A stretch of 5,741 bases of DNA, from the NCBI GenBank assembly GCA_024640925.1, contig JAHEEB010000334.1:1-5741 (forward strand), given 5' to 3'. The notes below the pieces were generated by a model. The model was given only the letters and a program-made list of their open reading frames with translations, did not search any database and was not told where the DNA came from. Below, piece by piece: positions 1 to 5,246 of the stretch. Source of the DNA: Bacteroidota bacterium. Its GTDB lineage: Bacteria > Bacteroidota > Bacteroidia > Bacteroidales > UBA10428. The translations under genes were made by a program, and so were the position numbers. The stretch's first letter is position 1, and every line of letters begins with the position of its first letter.

Positions 1-544
1 TTAGCTCAGGAACTGGCATTGTTTTTTCTGAGAGAATAGTAATTAATGTATCCTGCACATCGGCTGATATTCTTGTTAATTCCTCGATTCGACATATTTT
101 GCCGGTCTGCATCGCCACCATCATTGGGGTTGTAACCAATGCAGCAGGCGAAGGTCCTTCGGCTAATAATTTAGCATAATTCCAGCCATACCTGATTGAT
201 TCCTCGCCGGTACCAGCAGTTCCCTGAATTAATAAAGTAGAATTACCGGTAATTGCGGCTGTAATATGTTCCGACACCCACGATTTAGCTGTGCCAGGTA
301 TACCATACAACAATAATGCCCTATCGGTTGTGAGAGTTGCTACTGCAATCTCGATAAGTCTTTGGTTTCCGATATATTTTGGAGTTATCATAAATCCATT
401 AGGGAGCTTCCCTCCCATCATGTATTTAACAACCGACTGAGGAGATAAATCCCAGTTTGTGGGTTTTGCTCCTGTATCTTGTTTTTTTAGTTCTTCCAGT
501 TCTTCTTTAAACTGTTCTTCGGCATGTTGTCTTAAAACATTCAT
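1..544 (-). CDS. MoxR-like AAA+ ATPase, N-terminal 181 residues (runs off the left edge)
   Basis: Seen: the frame starts at ATG 544-542 and stays open to the window edge (181 codons). A charged N-terminal helix (about residues 8-21) precedes the AAA+ core. Walker A is GIPGTAKS (residues 81-88). The Walker B region is ICRIEEL (150-156), with a Glu-Glu pair where MoxR proteins usually have Asp-Glu. It is followed by TRISADVQDTLITILSEK, the conserved MoxR helix after Walker B. Sensor 1, the arginine finger and the lid lie outside the window. Family knowledge: MoxR ATPases are cytosolic hexameric chaperone-like machines that usually work with VWA-domain proteins; the closest well-known relative by context is E. 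coli YehL. The start codon shares its A with the TAA stop of the upstream DUF5691-type gene (TAATG), so translation is probably coupled. Inference: this is the motor of a multi-protein complex with the two upstream products. The client is unknown. Confidence 0.93.
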   Translation of the reverse strand, partial: MNVLRQHAEEQFKEELEELKKQDTGAKPTNWDLSPQSVVKYMMGGKLPNGFMITPKYIGNQRLIEIAVATLTTDRALLLYGIPGTAKSWVSEHITAAITGNSTLLIQGTAGTGEESIRYGWNYAKLLAEGPSPAALVTTPMMVAMQTGKICRIEELTRISADVQDTLITILSEKTMPVPEL

Positions 545-2139
545 TATTTTCTGGTATTATATGAGTCAATTATTGATTTTATTTTAATAGATGCATGTAC
601 AGGCTCGAATATGTTTTTATTCCAGCTCTGATATATGTTACCTGATTGCGCCAGTGATTGATATTTAAATAAAACGGGCAAAGCGTCTAAATGAGCAAAT
701 TGAGCTATAACCTTTCCCATAGCTGCCGAGAGATGAAAATTTGGTTTGATAGCAGCCTCATAAAAATTAATGATTACTTCTTCTGTGAAGGCTTTTGACC
801 AGCTTATATTCGTTTCATCGACCGGACTGTTTTGAAGGATTTCAATATCAATACAATATTTGTTCTTCGTCACATATTTTTCAAATTCATCTAATTTAAG
901 GCACTTCATTAAAGAAATAATATCTTTTCCCGAAAGACGGGGAAGCAGGGCCTTTGCCAATTCATCGCTGGAGAAATACAAAGCATTTTCAATCAACGAT
1001 TCCAAAAATACAGGCTTAATTTTTCCTTCGATTTTATATTTGAAATTATCAAGGAAATATGCTGTAATATCCGGAATAGTAATACCTGAAACAGAACTCC
1101 ATGCATTCATTGGTATAAAATTCAATAAACAGGAGAACCAAAACTGATTAGCCGAACTAAAAATGGCTATATCATAATTTTTAGTTTCGAAGCCATATTT
1201 CTGTTCTATATTTTGGGAATTCCAGAATTCAACATCTTCTTCGGAAGGAATATCAAACTCAAATTGCTCTTTGCCTGTTACCAGTCCAACAAACCCTTTC
1301 TTTTTTGATTTGCTCAAATAATTAGAGAGACCTTGCATGGTTGATTTGTGTAACTGAGTCTCAGAATAGGAAAGAAGTATTTCAACAATAATTCTCCGGC
1401 ATTCCTTTTCCGTCTTTTTTTCTTTTGAGTGGTACGAAAACTCGTCCTGGTATATTTCTTCGAGAAAAGGTATATCAGTAGAAAAGGATTTTTCCTTTAT
1501 AATTTCCAGGAAAGTTCTTTTTGTTACAACTGATTCCTCTGTCCATGTAGTCTTTAAGAGTTCAATCGATTCTATATGATTTGTATTTCGTAATGATTTG
1601 AAAAACGCTTTTCTCTGGTTCGAATCTCCCTCCAACCATATATTGTCAGGTCTACTGGGCATTTTGTATTGAAGCTCATTCATAAATGAAAGAATCCACA
1701 ACCCTTTGTTACCAATTACCTGAAGTATTTTATTTTTTGTAGCTTGCGAAAAATTATTTCCGAATTGTAAAAGCCTTACTACATATTCAGGCGATATTAT
1801 TTCATTTCTTTTAATAATGGAATCGAGCCAGAGAGAACATATATTATCCCTTAATAAATAATCAATTTTTTCAAATTCTTCGAAGATTTCCAATAAAGGT
1901 TTTGGTACAACTCCAAGAGTTTCTTCTATTAATCTTTCATCAATTTCCCCTTTAAACGTATCCGCTATTTTACCCGATTCGATATAGAAATAACATAAAG
2001 ATGCCGTTTCAAGAAATTTTAATTCTGAATCGGCATGGCGTTGGGAAACAAACTCACGAATCTGATCAGGCAAAACATCCTGATTCATTGGTTTTTTTTC
2101 AGTTCCAAGCAGCACTACTTCTAAAAGATGTTTCCACAT
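544..2139 (-). CDS. DUF5691-type helical protein, second gene of the SWIM/MoxR operon
   Basis: The product is 531 residues and is soluble, with no signal peptide or membrane segment. The N-terminal LLEVVLLGTEKKP (residues 5-17) fits the start I recall for DUF5691 proteins. The middle has NKGLWILSF (144-152), then WLEGDSNQRKAFFKSLR (168-184). Next comes a run of paired helices with spaced acidic and aromatic residues (about 186-260, including FLEEIYQDEFSYHSKEKK), as in HEAT-like helical repeats. No catalytic motif is visible, so a scaffold or adaptor role is inferred rather than shown. ATG 2139-2137 follows the TGA of the SWIM gene after a single base. The 3' end overlaps the ATPase start by one base. 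This spacing implies co-translation and fixed stoichiometry with both neighbours. Family assignment is from memory of the N-terminal pattern and gene order. A profile search with the DUF5691 model would settle it. Confidence 0.85.
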   Translation of the reverse strand: MWKHLLEVVLLGTEKKPMNQDVLPDQIREFVSQRHADSELKFLETASLCYFYIESGKIADTFKGEIDERLIEETLGVVPKPLLEIFEEFEKIDYLLRDNICSLWLDSIIKRNEIISPEYVVRLLQFGNNFSQATKNKILQVIGNKGLWILSFMNELQYKMPSRPDNIWLEGDSNQRKAFFKSLRNTNHIESIELLKTTWTEESVVTKRTFLEIIKEKSFSTDIPFLEEIYQDEFSYHSKEKKTEKECRRIIVEILLSYSETQLHKSTMQGLSNYLSKSKKKGFVGLVTGKEQFEFDIPSEEDVEFWNSQNIEQKYGFETKNYDIAIFSSANQFWFSCLLNFIPMNAWSSVSGITIPDITAYFLDNFKYKIEGKIKPVFLESLIENALYFSSDELAKALLPRLSGKDIISLMKCLKLDEFEKYVTKNKYCIDIEILQNSPVDETNISWSKAFTEEVIINFYEAAIKPNFHLSAAMGKVIAQFAHLDALPVLFKYQSLAQSGNIYQSWNKNIFEPVHASIKIKSIIDSYNTRK

Positions 2140-2140
2140 A

Positions 2141-3484
2141 TCATAGAATTATATATTCTTTGCCCTGGAAAATTCCCAACGGCATTATTTTGTTATTTCT
2201 TAATATGCATGAGATATCCTGACTTCTGTTACCCGAAATAACAAGCCATCTCATTATTTTTTGATAGTCAAATCCCTCAACAAGGTACATGAAGGATTTT
2301 TCTTTATCACAAACAATCCATCGTTTACCATCATTAAATAACCGGGTATCTTTAATAAGCAATAAATGATCGTTTGCCCAGGGATTAACTTTCAGAAGTT
2401 CGGTCTGATAACAATATGCTTCATTCCAGGTATTCAGGAAACATGGTAGTTCATTGATCTCATTATTTACATTTCTCTGAATTTTTATCACTGCCCGATT
2501 TGGCAATACCGAAGGGAAAAAGGCCATTTCAGCTTCAATAACACTGCCTGGCAAAACACTGTTCTCAATAACCGAAAATGCTGAGCCAAAATTTAATATT
2601 AACGCTTTTTGATTGGTATTGCAGCCAACCAGCCAGTTTCGTTGTATGGTAATATCATCAATAGCCTCAAATTCCTGTCCGGCAGCCAGCCATTTATCCT
2701 TTATCGTCATGGCTTCCTTATCTGTTATCAAATCCTTGGTTGACTGGTTCCAGCCCACCAAATTTTTAATAGTTATCTGCCACTCAGGTGATAACTTATC
2801 ATAGTTTTTAAAGGTACTGACGAGTAAAAACAATTTCGAAATTATTTTTAATGCTTCCCCTTGCCACGCATCCGGATCCTGATAGTCAAGCTTTGTAAAA
2901 GCCTTTACCCAGCCTGCAAGCCCAGGAGCCTTGGCATCAACCATGCGTTTAGCAGTTTTCTCAAATTCCGATGCAGGTTTGGCAGGTAATTCAAGAATAC
3001 CCATACGGACTATATCTTTAAGCCAAAGCTCTAATTCTTTTACTCCTTCGCAAACACTATCAAACCTATCAACCTGGGTTTTTTCTTTTGCCTTATCGAG
3101 TTTTTGTTGCTCTTCCTCAGTCCGTTCAACAGCTTTTTCTGGTTTTTCAGCTTTTGCCTGTCTTTTATCAAGCCAGTTTTTAACCCATTCAGGTTCTTCT
3201 GTGACCTTTTCAAAATCATTTTCTGAATTTGCATAAAGTAACAAAAGAGCTATGCTATGCTTACAGGGGAATTGTCGTGAAGGACACGAACACTTGTATG
3301 CCACCGCAGACAGATCGATTTGTACCTGATATGGATTTTTACCACTGCCCTTTATTTCACCCCAAATCGCCCTGTCATTCTTTTTGAACGACACCCATTT
3401 GTGCTTTGAAGATAAGCCCTTGCCGGCACTATAAGCTGCCGGGTTTGGTGAAATAGACTCAATTTGTTTTTCTGTGAAAATCAA
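2141..3484 (-). CDS. SWIM zinc-finger protein, first gene of the operon (TTG start)
   Basis: The product is 447 residues. The SWIM finger is CxCx6CxH: C65, C67, C74 and H76 in YKCSCPSRQFPCKHSIALLL. The finger is expected to bind one zinc and to mediate protein or nucleic-acid contacts. Residues 105-137 form a Lys/Glu/Gln-rich, probably coiled or flexible linker. The rest (about 140-447) is a mixed helix/strand region without a known catalytic motif. The start is TTG 3484-3482: an in-frame TAA lies two codons upstream, no ATG occurs before residue 161, and the first residues (MIFTEKQIESISPNPAA) fit the family's usual N terminus (a T-E-x-Q helix, then a Pro- and Ala-containing loop, then GKGL). 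AAGGG sits directly against the TTG, too close to act as a normal Shine-Dalgarno. E. coli YehQ is a SWIM protein in a comparable AAA+/VWA locus. Inference: this is the substrate- or nucleic-acid-recognising part of the complex with the DUF5691-type protein and the ATPase. Confidence 0.93.
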   Translation of the reverse strand: MIFTEKQIESISPNPAAYSAGKGLSSKHKWVSFKKNDRAIWGEIKGSGKNPYQVQIDLSAVAYKCSCPSRQFPCKHSIALLLLYANSENDFEKVTEEPEWVKNWLDKRQAKAEKPEKAVERTEEEQQKLDKAKEKTQVDRFDSVCEGVKELELWLKDIVRMGILELPAKPASEFEKTAKRMVDAKAPGLAGWVKAFTKLDYQDPDAWQGEALKIISKLFLLVSTFKNYDKLSPEWQITIKNLVGWNQSTKDLITDKEAMTIKDKWLAAGQEFEAIDDITIQRNWLVGCNTNQKALILNFGSAFSVIENSVLPGSVIEAEMAFFPSVLPNRAVIKIQRNVNNEINELPCFLNTWNEAYCYQTELLKVNPWANDHLLLIKDTRLFNDGKRWIVCDKEKSFMYLVEGFDYQKIMRWLVISGNRSQDISCILRNNKIMPLGIFQGKEYIIL

Positions 3485-3717
3485 CCCTTATACTATAAAA
3501 TAACCGGAATAAATATACTACTTTTTTTTATTGAAGCTACAATTGAATAATTAATGACACCTATTATTAAAATGTTTCATTGTATTAAACTTAAGTTAAA
3601 ATTTTGAATATAATTGAACAGACACTTCCTTCTTTATTTAACTGCACTGTGCTACATCCTGATTCGTATCTTAACTAATTCGAAAAATGTTAAGCTTTTA
3701 AAATATAGTAAAGAAGT
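3485..3717. other. Intergenic region between the esterase 3' end and the SWIM operon
   Basis: This AT-rich gap of 233 bases holds no convincing reading frame. It should contain the esterase terminator on the right and the operon promoter on the left. I found no GC-rich hairpin followed by a T run, so any terminator is weak or factor-dependent. A 10-bp palindrome, AACTTAAGTT, lies at 3588-3597 and could be an operator or chance. Confidence 0.6.
3510..3542 (-). promoter_or_regulatory. Candidate Bacteroidota-type promoter of the SWIM-DUF5691-MoxR operon
   Basis: On the minus strand a -7-like box TATATTTA (3517-3510) matches TAnnTTTG in all but the last base. A TTG (3542-3540) lies 22 nt upstream, near the usual -33 position, and an A8 run sits between them. 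A transcript starting about 7 nt downstream would have a leader of roughly 18 nt before the TTG start codon. AT-rich DNA gives such matches by chance, so this is a candidate only. The same octamer next to an A run occurs ahead of the gene at 5247. Confidence 0.35.
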
Positions 3718-4599
3718 TTATTCGGTACTTTTTATAAATTCTGCAATTTCTATAATAGCCTGATCCGATTCAGGCATATCCCAAGCAGGCCAAACATGCC
3801 ACATTTCATTCCATACTTTTAGTTCTACCCTAACAGAAAAATTGGTAGCTCTCTCTGCCAACCTGATTGAATCTGATAATAATATCTCATGATCGCCAAC
3901 TTGTATAAGCATTGGAGGAAGATTTCCCAAGTTCATGGATAAAGGAGAAATAATTGGAATTTTAAAATCCGTTTCAGTTAAATAATAGTGTGCATCTTTT
4001 TTTAAGCATTCATAAGCAACCAGAGGATCAAGTTCTTTTCTTGAAATGTAAGATTCTCCTTTGCAAGATAAATCAAGCCAGGGAGAAATAAGAAATAAGG
4101 ATGATGGTAATGGAATATAATCATCCCGCAGAGAAAGTATTGTTGTCAAAGCCAGGCCACCGCCTGAAGAATCACCCCCAAAAATAATATTTTTCTGATT
4201 TGTATGATTTTTATATAACCAATAATAAACTTTAATTGAATCAAGTAATGCTTGAGGAAATTTATTTTCGGGTGATAAACTATAATTAAAAAGTACAACG
4301 GTTTTGTTTGTTGACAACGATATCTTTGAAGCAATTGCTCTATGAGTAATGCAAGAACCCGTTGTATAACCCCCTCCATGAAAATATAAAATTATTTTTT
4401 TATCATCAGAATTTCTGGCAGATATCCATTCAGTGAAAATATTCTCAATATATTTCGATTCAATTTTTATATTCTCAGGCAATTTTACATTCAATGCGAA
4501 ACTCTCCCACTCTTTACGCTGAATTTCAACAGGAATATTAAGATTAACGATATTACTCTCAATTGATTTTCTGATGTTTTGACTTTCTATACTTGACAT
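3718..4599 (-). CDS. Alpha/beta-hydrolase, HSL-family (family IV) esterase/lipase
   Basis: The product is 293 residues, normal for the family, with no signal peptide, so it is probably cytosolic. It has the oxyanion-hole motif YFHGGGYTTGS (HGGG at 74-77). The nucleophile elbow is GGDSSGGG with catalytic Ser144 in the GDSxG context. The family's conserved P-L-x-L-I/F-SPWLDLS strand is at 164-178. The acid region is QVGDHEILLSDS (233-244), where Glu238 or Asp236 takes the acid role. Catalytic His268 sits in EMWHVWP. These define the hormone-sensitive-lipase branch, which hydrolyses short-chain carboxylic esters, lactones or acylated small molecules. The physiological substrate cannot be told from sequence. 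ATG 4599-4597 is chosen because it gives the expected N-terminal helix and there is no better upstream start. The gene lies 233 bases from the SWIM operon on the same strand and has no evident functional link to it. Its leader carries a tandem decamer over the ribosome-binding region. Confidence 0.93.
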   Translation of the reverse strand: MSSIESQNIRKSIESNIVNLNIPVEIQRKEWESFALNVKLPENIKIESKYIENIFTEWISARNSDDKKIILYFHGGGYTTGSCITHRAIASKISLSTNKTVVLFNYSLSPENKFPQALLDSIKVYYWLYKNHTNQKNIIFGGDSSGGGLALTTILSLRDDYIPLPSSLFLISPWLDLSCKGESYISRKELDPLVAYECLKKDAHYYLTETDFKIPIISPLSMNLGNLPPMLIQVGDHEILLSDSIRLAERATNFSVRVELKVWNEMWHVWPAWDMPESDQAIIEIAEFIKSTE

Positions 4600-4617
4600 T
4601 TTTCAATATTTTTCAAT
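4598..4617. repeat. Perfect tandem decamer at the esterase start codon
   Basis: Two exact copies of ATTTTTCAAT lie head to tail (4598-4607 and 4608-4617). On the coding (minus) strand they read ATTGAAAAAT twice, and the second copy runs into the ATG. This duplicates the A-rich ribosome-binding region of the esterase. Slippage here would change leader length rather than the protein. Confidence 0.85.
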
Positions 4618-4735
4618 GTTTTTGCAAAATTTAAAGTCTTTCCACTGACTCATTTGTATTGAAATAAAAAACTCCATTTATAGTATTCAGGATCAATTCT
4701 TATCTTATCTAAATCGATGTCGAAAGTTATAAAAA
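4618..4735. other. Divergent intergenic region between the esterase and the repeat ORF
   Basis: This AT-rich stretch has no reading frame worth calling. It must hold the esterase promoter (minus strand) and, if the repeat ORF is expressed, its promoter (plus strand). On the minus strand, TAAATTTTG near 4624-4633 is one base off a TAnnTTTG -7 box, but I see no matching TTG at the right distance upstream. Confidence 0.45.
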
Positions 4736-5035
4736 ATGAACAAGTTTTACAACCACCTTAAAGGTACCTTTGAGTACCTAAAAACTCCGATTCCGGAGCT
4801 AAAAGCTTCAAAGCCGGAGCTAAAAGGTCCCCAATCGGAGCAAAAAGCTCCGACACCGGAGCAAAAAGCTTCGAAATCCCAGCAAAAAGCTCCAACATTG
4901 GAGCAAAAAGCTCCGAAGTCTGAGCAAAAAGCTTCAGCATCGAAGCTAAAAGCTTCAAAGCCGGAGCTAAAAGGTCCTCAATCGGAGCAAAAAGCTCCGA
5001 AGTCTGAGGAGCGTAAACTAGATTGTGTAAACTAA
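4736..5035 (+). CDS. Small heptapeptide-repeat protein, unknown function (uncertain gene)
   Basis: The frame encodes 99 residues. It has a short unique N terminus (MNKFYNHLKGTFEYLKTPI), then ten 7-residue units at residues 20-89 with consensus [P/S]-E-[L/Q]-K-A-[S/P]-[K/T], and a tail ending KLDCVN. The composition is almost wholly Lys, Glu, Pro, Ala, Ser and Gln, so the protein would be highly charged and disordered, or a weak extended helix. There is no signal peptide or membrane segment. ATG 4736 is the first start after an in-frame TAA at 4730-4732, and a weak GAAAG lies 9-13 nt upstream. I do not recognise the family. Doubt is real: because the unit is 21 bp, any frame lacking a stop in one unit tends to stay open through all of them, and a 104-codon minus-strand frame is also open here. 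The unique N terminus and in-register start favour this strand slightly. The array may act only as DNA or RNA. Confidence 0.4.
   Translation: MNKFYNHLKGTFEYLKTPIPELKASKPELKGPQSEQKAPTPEQKASKSQQKAPTLEQKAPKSEQKASASKLKASKPELKGPQSEQKAPKSEERKLDCVN
4793..5002. repeat. Ten-unit 21-bp tandem repeat with internal hairpins
   Basis: Units start at 4793, 4814, 4835, 4856, 4877, 4898, 4919, 4940, 4961 and 4982 with no spacers. The consensus core is GGAGC-(A/T)AAAA-GCTCC. Units 3 and 10 are perfect 7-bp inverted repeats (TCGGAGC/GCTCCGA) with a 5-nt A loop. Unit 6 keeps the stem with one G-T pair and unit 4 keeps 6 bp with one. Unit 8 has changed both arms to GAAGC/GCTTC, so pairing is kept. Units 2, 5 and 9 have lost most of the stem. 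Units 1-3 and 8-10 are near-identical over 57 nt, showing a larger duplication within the array. Confidence 0.95.
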
Positions 5036-5202
5036 GAAAAGGGAGTGGCTGCATCTGTCTTCGAGAGAGCAAATTCCCTGGTAAAATCTTTGCTAATCTC
5101 CACGATTTCCAAACAAGGAATCATATTGTCATTAGTAATTAAAAAACAATCACCAATAAAGTATGAATTGTTATAAAAGAAGTATTTCTTCTTATAATCT
5201 GT
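5032..5202 (-). pseudogene. Possible relic of a minus-strand coding sequence (56 codons, no proper start)
   Basis: Between a TAA at 5205-5203 and a TAG at 5034-5032 the minus strand is open for 56 codons. It reads like ordinary protein: an aromatic/Lys-rich start (KKKYFFYNNSYFIGD), then NMIPCLEIVEISKDFTREF and SKTDAATPFS. The only in-frame ATGs are at codon 27 (5124-5122) or before the TAA (5220-5218, followed by Phe-Phe-Phe-Glu-stop). A one-base shift in the TTTT run near 5037-5040 would join it to the 104-codon minus-strand frame that crosses the 21-bp repeats. I do not recognise a family, and chance cannot be excluded at this length. Confidence 0.25.
5171..5196. repeat. AT-rich inverted repeat upstream of the YqiJ/NfeD-like gene
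   Basis: TTATAA-AA-GAAG and CTTC-TTATAA flank the loop TATTT; the pairing leaves two unpaired A residues in the left arm. It lies about 50 bases before the start codon at 5247. No T run follows it on either strand, so it is not a standard terminator. It may be a regulator site or a transcript hairpin. Confidence 0.5.
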
Positions 5203-5219
5203 TTATTCAAAAAAAAACA

Positions 5220-5227
5220 TATATTTA
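5220..5227 (+). promoter_or_regulatory. Candidate -7 box for the YqiJ/NfeD-like gene
   Basis: TATATTTA, one base off TAnnTTTG, lies just after an A9 run (5209-5217) and about 20 nt before the start codon. It is the same octamer, in the same A-run context, as ahead of the SWIM operon. No clear TTG is found at the -33 distance, so the call is weak. Confidence 0.25.
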
Positions 5228-5246
5228 GAATCTAAAACTTTGAGTT

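Larger units (their letters stand above)
5036..5246. other. Intergenic region before the YqiJ/NfeD-like gene
   Basis: This stretch of 211 bases contains the possible coding relic on the minus strand, the inverted repeat at 5171-5196 and an A9 run followed by a candidate -7 box. An 8-nt direct repeat GTAAACTA (5013-5020, 5027-5034) sits at its left border, inside the tail of the repeat ORF. I see no RNA gene. Confidence 0.5.

Noticed and set aside
860..1147. 95-codon plus-strand frame
   Set aside because: It lies entirely antisense inside the DUF5691-type gene, with no own context and an unremarkable composition.
2001..2222. 73-codon plus-strand frame
   Set aside because: It is antisense to the junction of the SWIM and DUF5691-type genes, whose coding on the minus strand is well supported.
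2613..3236. Plus-strand frames at 2613-2804 and 2931-3236 and a minus-strand frame at 3040-3234
   Set aside because: All lie in other frames of the SWIM gene. The Ser-rich and Lys-rich compositions come from its Lys/Glu linker read out of frame.
3588..3597. AACTTAAGTT palindrome as an operator
   Set aside because: A 10-bp palindrome in such AT-rich DNA is readily expected by chance, and nothing ties it to either gene.
4146..4379. 77-codon minus-strand frame
   Set aside because: It is an out-of-frame shadow over the HGGG and GDSSG region of the esterase.
3718..4599. Esterase as a recent foreign acquisition because of very AT-rich stretches
   Set aside because: Parts of the DUF5691-type gene are comparably AT-rich. 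No flanking mobile element, tRNA or direct repeat supports transfer.
4793..5002. CRISPR array
   Set aside because: The units are 21 bp, contiguous and without spacers, diverge throughout, and have no cas gene nearby.
5045..5176. 43-codon plus-strand frame starting GTG after AAAAGGG
   Set aside because: The purine run is only one base from the GTG, the product has no recognisable features, and the minus strand of the same bases reads more like protein.
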